The translations under genes and the position numbers were made by a program. A model generated the notes under the pieces. That model was given only the letters and a program-made list of their open reading frames with translations, did no database searches and was not told the DNA's origin. Below, piece by piece: positions 45,148 to 53,160 of a DNA stretch of 64,000 nt (position 1 is the first letter of the stretch; the number at the start of each line of letters is the position of its first letter). The stretch spans positions 3,968,001 to 4,032,000 of the forward strand of contig CBDEGI010000004.1 in NCBI GenBank assembly GCA_965237575.1. Reading direction: 5' to 3'. The DNA comes from JAKZVK01 sp965237575 (GTDB lineage Bacteria; Acidobacteriota; Terriglobia; Bryobacterales; UBA6623).

Positions 45148-45354
45148 ATGATCGGTCAAACCATCTCGCACTACAAGGTCACCGACAAACTCGGTGAAGG
45201 CGGCATGGGTGTCGTCCAACCGAGCCGTGACCGTAAGGGAGCGGTCCGGCACGCCCCGCTCACGAATCTACCGCAGGCCGCTAGAGCAGGGGTGCATCCG
45301 GCTTCCGCCCCGCCCCAACCGAGCGGCACCCGTGAGGGAGCAGTCCGACAATGA
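45148..45354 (+). pseudogene. Truncated Ser/Thr kinase start interrupted by a repeat element
   Basis: A GGGGAGG ribosome site and an ATG begin a kinase N-terminus (IGQTISHYKVTDKLGEGGMG, continuing VV). At 45217 the sequence leaves the kinase and enters two direct copies of the GACCG-N8-CGGTC repeat, 99 bases apart. The frame stays open for 68 codons and its TGA overlaps the ATG of the complete kinase at 45351 (ATGA). The two N-terminal coding stretches differ at many silent sites, so this is not a recent duplication. It may now act as a translated leader for the full kinase. Confidence 0.6.
45217..45350 (+). repeat. Two direct copies of the GACCG-N8-CGGTC repeat (45217-45251 and 45316-45350)
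   Basis: Copy 2 reads CAACCGAGCCGTGACCG-TAAGGGAG-CGGTCCGGCA. Copy 3 (CAACCGAGCGGCACCCG-TGAGGGAG-CAGTCCGACA) has diverged and its stem is weakened. They bracket 64 bases of unrelated sequence, like the two ends of an inserted unit, and the right copy ends exactly at the kinase start codon. Confidence 0.6.
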
Positions 45355-48236
45355 TCGGCACCACCATTTCGCATTACAAAATCACCGACAAACTCGGTGA
45401 GGGCGGCATGGGTGTCGTTTACAAGGCCGAGGACACCTCCCTCGAACGTCCCGTAGCCCTAAAGTTCCTCGCGCCCCATCTCGTCTCCGACGAAGAAGTC
45501 CGCAAGCGCTTCGAGCGGGAAGCCAAGGCCGCCGCCGCGCTCAACCACCCGAATGTCTGCACCGTCCACGAGATCGCCGAGGCCAACGGCCGCACGTTCA
45601 TCGCCATGGCTTTCATCGAGGGTGACAGCCTCGAAGCGAAGATCGAGGCCGGCCCGCTCAAGCTCAAGGCCGCCCTCGACATCGCGATCCAAACGGCTCA
45701 GGGCCTGCAAGCGGCGCACGAGAAGAAGATCGTCCACCGCGACGTCAAACCCGCCAACTTGATGGTCACCGGCGAGGGCTCGAAGCAACTCGTCACCATC
45801 ATGGACTTCGGGCTGGCCTTGCTAACCGACCGCTCCAAACTCACCAAGCACGAGGAGACCATGGGCACGGTGACCTACATGTCGCCCGAGCAGGCCCAGG
45901 GAATGGACCTGGACCATCGCACCGACGTCTGGTCGCTCGGCGCCGTGATCTACGAAATGGTCACCGGGCAGCAAGCGTTCAAGGGTCACTACGACCAGGC
46001 GACGGTCTACTCGATTCTCAACGAAGATCCGGAGCCCATCACGGCCCTGCGCACGGGCGTGCCAATGGAGCTGGAGTGGATGGTCGGCAAGTGTCTGGCG
46101 AAGGACATCGAGGAGCGCTACCAGCACACCGATGATCTGCTGCTGGATTTGAAGACGCTGAAGAAGAAGATCGAGAGCGGGAAGTCAACCATCTTGCGGA
46201 GCAGCCCCACCGTCAGCGGCGTAGGGGCACGGCATGCCGTGCCCGCGGCGGGTGCAGAGACAACAGGAACACGGGCAAAGCATGCTGTGCCCCTACATTC
46301 CCCGGAAGCGTCCGAGCACCCGCTCGTGAAGTACCGGGTCATCGAGGACGGGCAGGAGACGGGCGACTCCATACGCTATGTTGCGGAAGACACCGAGTTG
46401 CATCGCTCTGTCGCGATCCGCGTATTGCCGCAGTCATCGGAGCAGCGGATCGAGCGCGCGCAACGGCGGAAGCAGACCCTCGTGCTAGGAGCGGGAACGC
46501 TGGGCGTGCTTCTCGCCCTGATTTTCGCCTTCTTCCCCCTCTTCTCCCCAGCCCCTGTGGCCGAAACTCCTGTACGGCGATTCTCGTTTTCCCCCGAGGG
46601 TCTCATCGAGCGCGGCATTTCTATCTCTCTCGATGGCAAGTACATCCTCTATGCGACCGAAGCGGCAGGGGAAAGCGCTCTGTGGTTGCGGCCACTGGAT
46701 AGTGAGTCCGCCCGCAAGCTGGAAGGGACCGAGGGCGCTCGGGGCGGCAACTGGTCGCCGGACAGCAAGTCCCTTGTCTTCGGGACGGACCGGGAGCTGA
46801 AGCGGATCTCACTCGACGACCGCAATCCGATCACACTGTGCGAGTTGCCGGCCCAGGGGAACTTTGCGTTTCTGAGAGCTTCGTGGAGTCCTGACAGCAG
46901 TCGGATAGTATTCTCGTCAGGGCTGAAGTTGTATGAGGTGGCCGCTCGAGGTGGAGAACCAAAACTTCTGTTTGAACGGGAAGAGTCGGAGACGGTTCGG
47001 TTCTTCTGGTCTCCGCATTTCCTGCCGTCGAGCAGCGGTGCTGAGGCGCTGGTCTACACAGCCTCGGCAGGCCCAGAAGACCGCAGGGTGGAGCTACTGG
47101 ATCTCAACACCGGCGAGCGCCGTGAATTGGGGCCGGGGAATGTTCCGTGGTACTCGATGAGCCGGCATTTGATCCATGGTGCCAGCGACGGCGCTGATAC
47201 CGGGTTGTGGGCCCTGCCCTTCTCGCTTGAGACCTTGACGACGACCGGCGAGGCTTTCCCGATCGAGGAAGCAGGCGAGCATGGCACTGTTGCTCGGGAC
47301 GGCACCCTGGTATTTCTCGACAGCCCTGCCCGCAATTTACGGAAGCTCGTCTGGCGGGACCGTTCCGGCAAGGTATTGGAAACCGTGGGTCAGCCGCAAG
47401 AGGGCATCCAGTCCCCCACGGTTTCTCCGGACGGCCGCTTGCTGGCGGTCGCGGCTTCGGACGGAGTGAATCGGGATATTTGGATTCATGACCCCGTCCG
47501 CGGTACCAAGACGCGGCTAACTTTCGACGAAGGATCTGAGGGGAGCCCAACCTGGTCGCCTTCGGGCCAGGAGATCACCTACCATGGGCGGCAGGGCGAT
47601 GGGCTTAGCATCGTGAGCAAGTCCGCTGACGGCACGAGCGAAGCTGCGGTGTTGGTGGATGCCGAAGCAAGCGTGTTCAACCCGGACTGGTCCCACGACG
47701 GCAAGCATTTGGCTTACCACGAAATCAGCACAGACACCCGGCGCAACATCTGGTACCTGAAACCCAGTGGCGACGGTGTCGAACCCACGGTTTTTCTCAG
47801 CACGCCCGCGAACGAGGCAACCGCTAAGTTTTCACCTGACGGCCGTTATCTTGCGTATGTTTCCGATGACTCGGGGCGCGTGGAGGTCTATGTGCGGCCG
47901 TTTCCCGAGGGGTCGGGGAAGTGGCAGGTCTCGGCCAACGGGGGAATGCACCCGCGCTGGCGGCACGACGGTCGGGAACTGTTCTACGTAGAGGAATCCA
48001 CGCTGATGGCGGTGTCTGTCTCGACGGAGCAGGGATTCGTCCTGGGACAGCCCCAGAGACTCTTTGAGTCGGAAGATCTGCGGGCGGGTGCTTATGGCGG
48101 CCCTCAATACGACATAGCCGCCGACGGGCAAAGATTTCTGACAACGACGCCTGCCGAAGACGAGAACGCCTCGCCGCCTACGATCCGCGTGGTCGAAAAC
48201 TGGTACGAAGAGTTCCGCGACCGCGAGCAGGACTGA
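45351..48236 (+). CDS. Transmembrane Ser/Thr protein kinase with WD40/TolB-like sensor
   Basis: 961 residues. The N-terminal Hanks-type kinase has the Gly loop LGEGGMGVVY (15-24), Lys38 (VALKFL), HRDVKPANL (129-137), MDFGLA (DFG 152-154) and SPEQ (178-181). A linker (about 285-325) contains two copies of a genomic palindromic repeat read in frame. Residues 328-360 (YRVIEDGQETGDSIRYVAED, then RSVAIRVLP) look like a decayed second kinase N-lobe. One transmembrane helix (about 375-398) is followed by an extracellular beta-propeller of WD40/TolB-type repeats (LDGKYILYATEAAGESALWL, TVSPDGRLLAVAASDGVNRD, KFSPDGRYLAYVSDDSGRVE). It is probably a signalling receptor. The kinase-active residues are all present. 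Confidence 0.93.
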   Translation: MIGTTISHYKITDKLGEGGMGVVYKAEDTSLERPVALKFLAPHLVSDEEVRKRFEREAKAAAALNHPNVCTVHEIAEANGRTFIAMAFIEGDSLEAKIEAGPLKLKAALDIAIQTAQGLQAAHEKKIVHRDVKPANLMVTGEGSKQLVTIMDFGLALLTDRSKLTKHEETMGTVTYMSPEQAQGMDLDHRTDVWSLGAVIYEMVTGQQAFKGHYDQATVYSILNEDPEPITALRTGVPMELEWMVGKCLAKDIEERYQHTDDLLLDLKTLKKKIESGKSTILRSSPTVSGVGARHAVPAAGAETTGTRAKHAVPLHSPEASEHPLVKYRVIEDGQETGDSIRYVAEDTELHRSVAIRVLPQSSEQRIERAQRRKQTLVLGAGTLGVLLALIFAFFPLFSPAPVAETPVRRFSFSPEGLIERGISISLDGKYILYATEAAGESALWLRPLDSESARKLEGTEGARGGNWSPDSKSLVFGTDRELKRISLDDRNPITLCELPAQGNFAFLRASWSPDSSRIVFSSGLKLYEVAARGGEPKLLFEREESETVRFFWSPHFLPSSSGAEALVYTASAGPEDRRVELLDLNTGERRELGPGNVPWYSMSRHLIHGASDGADTGLWALPFSLETLTTTGEAFPIEEAGEHGTVARDGTLVFLDSPARNLRKLVWRDRSGKVLETVGQPQEGIQSPTVSPDGRLLAVAASDGVNRDIWIHDPVRGTKTRLTFDEGSEGSPTWSPSGQEITYHGRQGDGLSIVSKSADGTSEAAVLVDAEASVFNPDWSHDGKHLAYHEISTDTRRNIWYLKPSGDGVEPTVFLSTPANEATAKFSPDGRYLAYVSDDSGRVEVYVRPFPEGSGKWQVSANGGMHPRWRHDGRELFYVEESTLMAVSVSTEQGFVLGQPQRLFESEDLRAGAYGGPQYDIAADGQRFLTTTPAEDENASPPTIRVVENWYEEFRDREQD
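46221..46296. repeat. Pair of GGCATGCC palindromes inside the kinase linker
   Basis: GTAGGGGCACGGCATGCCGTGCCC at 46221-46244 and its opposite-facing relative CACGGGCAAAGCATGCTGTG (continuing CCCCTAC) at about 46270-46296. Each half begins or ends with GTAGGGG/CCCCTAC, so the two form a composite with inverted outer ends. They are translated in frame as GARHAVPA and AKHAVPL. The same element lies upstream of ribH (18674). Confidence 0.6.
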
Positions 48237-48337
48237 CCGGGGCCTCCCCGACCTCCCGCCGGCTTGTCCCGCCTGAGCGTCGCCGACTCAGCCCTCCAAA
48301 TACCCTGTGATAGTCTCGTAGTGGCGGGTTCGTTTTC

Positions 48338-49705
48338 ATGAGAATCTTACTTGCCGGCGGCGGCCAAGTTGCCCAACTGATTGCCCGCCGGCTCACCCAA
48401 GAAGGCAACGAAGTCACCATTGTCGAACGCGACCCGGAGCGCTGCGCCCACCTCGAAGAGGAACTCGATGCCAAGGTCGTCAAGGGTGACGCCACGAGCG
48501 TCTCGGACCTGCGGCGCGCCGGCATCGCCGACGCCGAGATGTTGATCGCGGTGACGAGCTCGGACGAAGCCAACCTCTTGGCGTGCATGGTGGCGCAGGC
48601 CGAGTCGAACGTGGCGATCAAGATTGCCCGCATGCGCACGCATGAAGTCGACCACTGGCGGCGGATCACCGAGCAAGTCGGCTTGCAGATCGACCTCATC
48701 ATTCACCCGGAAACCGAGACGTCCGAGCGCATCATGCGCGTCGTCGGACTACCCGGCGTTTCAGACATCGTCGATTTCGCCGACGGCAACATCAAGCTGT
48801 TCGGCATGAACGTTGAACCCGAGAGTTGGTTCAGCGGGAAAACGCTCGAGGAACTCGATGCTGCCCGTCCGCCCAAGGATTCGCTCATCGCGTTGATCTT
48901 CCGTGGACAGCAAGTAATCATTCCGCACGGCGCGGAAGTGTTGACGCCGGGCGACCACATCTACGTCATGGGGACGCGCGAGAACCTCGACGACGTGCTG
49001 CAGTTCATGGGCGTTGGGCGGCAGGAATCCGTTTCTCGCGTGTTCATCGTCGGCGGCAAGCAGCTCGGCATCGGCATCGCCGAGGCGCTGGAGAAGGACG
49101 GCGTCCAAGTCAAGCTCTTCGAGCGCGATACGCGGCGCTGCCGGAAGATCTCGATGATCCTCGAGAAGACGGTCGTCATTCACGGAGACGGTACCGATCA
49201 GGGCATTCTGGAGGATGAGAACGTCGAGGGCGTCAATGCGTTTCTGGCCATGACCCCTGATGACGAGACCAACATCATCTCCTGCATGCTGGCCCGCCGC
49301 CTGGGGGCGAAAAAAGTCGTCGCGCTGATCAACCGGCTCAACTATCTGCCCATGGTGCAGCGGTTGGGCATCAACACATCGGTGAGTCCGCGGTTGGCGG
49401 CGGTCGATCGCGCGCTCCAATTTGTGCGCAAGGGACACGTGCTTTCGGTGACGACGTTTGGAGCCGAGGAGGCCGAGGCGATCGAGTTGATCGCGACCGA
49501 GGGATCGAAGTATGTCGGTAAGAAGCTCAAAGACGTGCGCTTCCCGCGCGAAGCTATCGTCGGAGCCATCGCGCGGCCCAATGGCGAGGTCGTCGTGCCG
49601 CGCGGGGAGGCCACCATCGAGGCCGGCGATCGGGTGATTTTCTTCACGATCGAGAGCTTCGTGCGACAACTTGAGTCGGCCTTCTTGGTGGAACCCGCCT
49701 CGTAG
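48338..49705 (+). CDS. trkA: Trk potassium uptake regulatory protein TrkA
   Basis: 455 residues with the full TrkA layout: RCK-N domain 1 (MRILLAGGGQVAQLIARRLT), TrkA-C domain 1, RCK-N domain 2 (RVFIVGGKQLGIGIAEALEK) and TrkA-C domain 2 (KDVRFPREAIVGAIARPNG, ending EAGDRVIFFTIESFV). It is cytoplasmic, binds NAD(H)/nucleotides and gates the TrkH channel. The glycine motif of the second half is GGKQLG and so deviates from GxGxxG. TrkH starts 11 bases downstream, so they form one operon. Confidence 0.96.
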   Translation: MRILLAGGGQVAQLIARRLTQEGNEVTIVERDPERCAHLEEELDAKVVKGDATSVSDLRRAGIADAEMLIAVTSSDEANLLACMVAQAESNVAIKIARMRTHEVDHWRRITEQVGLQIDLIIHPETETSERIMRVVGLPGVSDIVDFADGNIKLFGMNVEPESWFSGKTLEELDAARPPKDSLIALIFRGQQVIIPHGAEVLTPGDHIYVMGTRENLDDVLQFMGVGRQESVSRVFIVGGKQLGIGIAEALEKDGVQVKLFERDTRRCRKISMILEKTVVIHGDGTDQGILEDENVEGVNAFLAMTPDDETNIISCMLARRLGAKKVVALINRLNYLPMVQRLGINTSVSPRLAAVDRALQFVRKGHVLSVTTFGAEEAEAIELIATEGSKYVGKKLKDVRFPREAIVGAIARPNGEVVVPRGEATIEAGDRVIFFTIESFVRQLESAFLVEPAS

Positions 49706-49716
49706 AGAGATTCCCC

Positions 49717-51168
49717 TTGATTCGTTACCGAGCGATCGGCCACGTGCTCGGCCAGTTCCTGCTGGCGTTCGCCGGCACAATGCTGGTCCCGTTGATTTAC
49801 GGCGGCTTGACGGCCGACGGCGACTTGTGGGGACTCGGCTGGGGCGCTTTGATTACTGGAGCCGCGGGCGGCTTGTTGGTGGGCGTTTCAGGCCGGCCGG
49901 GACACGATCTCAGCCAACGCGAGGGTTTGCTGTTGGTCGTGGCCGTGTGGTCGTCGGCCGGGCTGTTCGGCTGCCTGCCCTTCTATCTCTCGCCGCACTT
50001 CTCTTCGTTGACCGACGCTGTGTTTGAGGCCGTCTCGGGCTTCACGACTACGGGCGCGACCGTGCTCTCCGACGTCGAGGTCCTCTCGCCGCCGCTGCAG
50101 TTTTGGCGTTGCTTCTCGCACTGGCTGGGTGGGATGGGCATCGTCTTGCTCGGGGTAGCGATCCTGCCTCTGGTCGGGCACGGCGGCATGCACCTTTATC
50201 GGGCGGAGTTTTCGGGCGCCAAGTCCGAAAAGCTCAAGCCCCGCATCACCGAGACGGCGCTCTCACTTTGGAGGATCTATTTCTCGCTGAGCGTGTTGTT
50301 ATTCGTTGCGCTGCGTTTCGCCGGGATGAACGGCTTTGACGCGATCTGTCACACCTTCTCTACCCTCGGCACCGGCGGTTTCTCGACGCGCACGGCGAGC
50401 ATAGCTGGGTTTGAGAGCAAGACGATCGAGTACCTGATCATTCTGTTCATGCTTCTCGCGGGCATCAGCTTCGTGCAGCATTATCGGCTGTGGGTCGAGC
50501 GGCGCCCGCGCGGTTTCTTCGGTGACGTGGAGACGCGTTTTTACGTATTGACCGTCGCGGTAGCGACCGTCATCATCGGCACCATCTTGATCCTCGACAA
50601 GGGCTACGCTCTCGAAGCCGCTTTTCGCAGCGCGCTGTTCCAGGTGACGGCCATCACGACGGGCACGGGTTTCGTCACCGACAATTTCGAAATCTGGCAT
50701 CCGCTCCCTCAGTTGATGCTGTTGGCGCTCATGTTCGTCGGCGGCTGCACCGGTTCGACCACCGGAGGACTCAAAGTGTCGCGCCTGCTGCTGCTGGCGA
50801 AGGTGGTGGACCGCGAGTTCAAGCGCATGGTCGAGCGGCGGGGAGTGTTCGCGGTGCGCCTCGGCGGCGACGTGATCCCGGAGGCCACGATCCAGAGCTT
50901 GCTGAACCTGGTCTATCTGGCGTTCGTGGTCAACTTCGTCTCTTGCCTACTGTTGGCGGCCATGGGCGTGGACGTGCTGACATCGATCGCGGCGGTGGCG
51001 GCCTCGATGTTCAACATCGGTCCCGGCCTGGGCGGCGTGGGCCCCCTCGACAACTACGGACACCTGCCGGCTATGGCCAAATGGGTGTTGAGCGGATGCA
51101 TGATCGCCGGCCGCCTGGAATTCTACACGGTGCTAGTCATCCTGACACCGGCGTTCTGGCGCAAATAG
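49717..51168 (+). CDS. trkH: Trk potassium transporter membrane subunit TrkH
   Basis: 483 residues from a TTG at 49717, with about ten or more helices in the four-fold M1-P-M2 pattern. Four selectivity-filter loops are visible: SGFTTTGATVL, FSTLGTGGFST, ITTGTGFVT and a C-terminal SMFNIGPGLGGVG; GGCTGSTTGGLKVSR is the conserved segment beside the membrane entry. It imports K+ together with TrkA, encoded immediately upstream. The start codon is unusual, but the upstream frame offers nothing better. Confidence 0.95.
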   Translation: MIRYRAIGHVLGQFLLAFAGTMLVPLIYGGLTADGDLWGLGWGALITGAAGGLLVGVSGRPGHDLSQREGLLLVVAVWSSAGLFGCLPFYLSPHFSSLTDAVFEAVSGFTTTGATVLSDVEVLSPPLQFWRCFSHWLGGMGIVLLGVAILPLVGHGGMHLYRAEFSGAKSEKLKPRITETALSLWRIYFSLSVLLFVALRFAGMNGFDAICHTFSTLGTGGFSTRTASIAGFESKTIEYLIILFMLLAGISFVQHYRLWVERRPRGFFGDVETRFYVLTVAVATVIIGTILILDKGYALEAAFRSALFQVTAITTGTGFVTDNFEIWHPLPQLMLLALMFVGGCTGSTTGGLKVSRLLLLAKVVDREFKRMVERRGVFAVRLGGDVIPEATIQSLLNLVYLAFVVNFVSCLLLAAMGVDVLTSIAAVAASMFNIGPGLGGVGPLDNYGHLPAMAKWVLSGCMIAGRLEFYTVLVILTPAFWRK

Positions 51169-51251
51169 GCCTGGGTTTCATTTCGACCTTATCTCGGCAG
51201 TACAGTATCGTTGCAAAGAGCAAATCGTGCACTACGAGGAAACGAACCATC

Positions 51252-52004
51252 ATGTCTTTCTCAAAGTTCTCGCCAACTCTTGGCATCAGTGGACTTGGTA
51301 TTTCGTGTTTCTTACTGATCGCCGCGCTGACAACGCCCCTGGCCATTGCTCAGCCGGATGCGCTTGGTTTCAAATCATTGTTCGATGGGCGGACCATGCA
51401 GGGTTGGAGAATGGTGCCCGGACACGAGGGTCATTGGCGTGCCCTGAACGGTGTCATTGATTATGACGGTAGGAGTGAGGCCAAGCCTCGCAGCGATCAG
51501 GATCTGTATTCCGAACACTGGTACCGTGATTTTACCTTCAAGTTTGAATGGCGCTTCTCATCGCCGCCAGAGATGAAAGAGCACCGGGTACTCAATCCCG
51601 AGCAAGGATGGGTCCGGACTTCTGATGGAAAATACGCAAAAGAGCGATACATGTCTGCCGGCGATAGCGGCATCTACCTACGCGGCACCTCACAGCTCCA
51701 GATCAACCTGTGGTGTCACCCGATGGGCTCCGGTCAAGTGCACGCCTTTATGATCGATACAAATCTTCCACTCGCGCTGCGCCGGGCCTGCGTACCAGTT
51801 AGAAATACCGATCGGCAACAGGGTGAGTGGAATGCCATGGAAGTCACCTTGATGGGTCGGGTTCTGACAGTGGTGCAAAACGGTGGGACGGTGATTGACC
51901 ACATCGAACTACCTGGACGTTTGCCCTACGGTGGTCCGATTGGGCTCCAACATCACGGGGATCCGATACAGTTTCGCAACCTCTACATCAAGGAGCATCG
52001 TTAG
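51252..52004 (+). CDS. Secreted DUF1080 (3-keto-disaccharide hydrolase) domain protein
   Basis: 250 residues from the ATG at 51252 (GAGG upstream). Signal peptide (GISCFLLIAALTTPLAIAQ), then one DUF1080 domain: FKSLFDGRTMQGWRMVPG, FTFKFEWRFSSP, GDSGIYLRGTSQLQINLW and GPIGLQHHGDPIQFRNLYIK. It is the single-domain relative of the two-domain protein at 13728. Codon choice looks less GC-rich than its neighbours (many NNT/NNA codons), which could indicate acquisition from another genome. No sugar-related gene is beside it; trkH is upstream and a transporter downstream. Confidence 0.9.
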   Translation: MSFSKFSPTLGISGLGISCFLLIAALTTPLAIAQPDALGFKSLFDGRTMQGWRMVPGHEGHWRALNGVIDYDGRSEAKPRSDQDLYSEHWYRDFTFKFEWRFSSPPEMKEHRVLNPEQGWVRTSDGKYAKERYMSAGDSGIYLRGTSQLQINLWCHPMGSGQVHAFMIDTNLPLALRRACVPVRNTDRQQGEWNAMEVTLMGRVLTVVQNGGTVIDHIELPGRLPYGGPIGLQHHGDPIQFRNLYIKEHR

Positions 52005-52073
52005 GCGGCGGGCCCCGGCCGCACCCCTACTTACAATCAAGAACCACCCACCAGAGCTATACTCATTTCGAAG

Positions 52074-53147
52074 ATGGCGCAGAAGACCAACACCCAAATC
52101 TTTCAGCGTGCCGTGACTTGGTCGCTGACGGCGCTGGTCATCTACTTCCTGTTCCTCGTCTTCAAATCCTTCCTCGTACCCCTGACGTGGGCGGCGGTGC
52201 TTACCATCTTCGCCTTCCCCTTGCACCGGGCGATTCTGCGTAAGATCGAGAGCGCCAACCTCGGCGCGCTAATCTCCGTTAGCGTGGTTACATTCATTCT
52301 GCTGGTGCCGGTTGGCTGGTTGGCGCAAGCGTTCGTGGCTGAGGCGTTCGCCGTGGTGCGGAGCGTCCCGACGGTCGAGGTGTTACCCAAGGCGCGGGCG
52401 CTGATCGAGCAGTTCCTCCAGCAGGTGCCCATCCCGTTCGGCGACCTCGACCAGATCGTGCGGGACCTTTCGCAGAAGTTCGGCGCCGAGTTGGCCGAGT
52501 TGACGGCCCGCTTTGCTGGCAACGTGGCACGGTTTGTCTTCCACATGGTCGTGATGCTGTTCGCGATGTTCTATCTGTTTCGCGACGGGCGGGACGTGTT
52601 GAACGCTCTGAGGGAGATCTCGCCACTCGGGGGCGAACATCGCGACCGGATGATATTGGAAGTGGCAGAGCTCATCTCGGTCACGGTTTCGAGCGGCTTG
52701 GCAGTCGCGATCGTCCAGGGATTGCTTGCAGGCCTCCTTTTCTGGGTGCTGGGGCTGAGCTCGCCCGTCTTCTGGGGCGTGATCACCGGCTTCCTGGCCT
52801 TCTTGCCGGTCGTCGGGCCTTGGCTAGTGTGGGGGCCGGCGGCGGCCGGCTTGTTTATGACCGGCAGCACCGGGCGTGGGATCGCTCTATTGATTCTAGG
52901 ATTCCTGGTCGTCAGCGGCGCCGACAACGTCCTGCGGCCCATCTTGATCGCCGGCCGTTCCCAGCTTAACGGCCTTCTCGTCTTCGTCGGCGTCCTCGGA
53001 GGCATCCAGGCGTTTGGTTTTCTGGGAGTGGTGCTGGGGCCGCTAGTGATCGCAACCGCCGTGGGCCTGCTCAAGGGCTATCGCGACAGTTTGCACGAGC
53101 AGCAACTGATGGAACGAAAGGCCGAAGCCGCCTCCGAAGCCGCGTAG
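52074..53147 (+). CDS. AI-2E family transporter
   Basis: 357 residues with about eight helices in the arrangement of the AI-2E (YdiK/PerM-like) family: an N-terminal TALVIYFLFLVFKSFLVPLT pair, a long extracytoplasmic helical stretch (AFVAEAFAVVRSVPTVEVLP onward), and the conserved C-terminal half with FWGVITGFLAFLPVVGPWLV, DNVLRPILIAGRSQLNGLLV and FLGVVLGPLVIATAVGL. Family members export autoinducer-2, tautomers or Na+; the substrate here is unknown. It is convergent with the M36 peptidase gene, 13 bases apart. Confidence 0.92.
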   Translation: MAQKTNTQIFQRAVTWSLTALVIYFLFLVFKSFLVPLTWAAVLTIFAFPLHRAILRKIESANLGALISVSVVTFILLVPVGWLAQAFVAEAFAVVRSVPTVEVLPKARALIEQFLQQVPIPFGDLDQIVRDLSQKFGAELAELTARFAGNVARFVFHMVVMLFAMFYLFRDGRDVLNALREISPLGGEHRDRMILEVAELISVTVSSGLAVAIVQGLLAGLLFWVLGLSSPVFWGVITGFLAFLPVVGPWLVWGPAAAGLFMTGSTGRGIALLILGFLVVSGADNVLRPILIAGRSQLNGLLVFVGVLGGIQAFGFLGVVLGPLVIATAVGLLKGYRDSLHEQQLMERKAEAASEAA

Positions 53148-53160
53148 CCCCGCCACCGCC

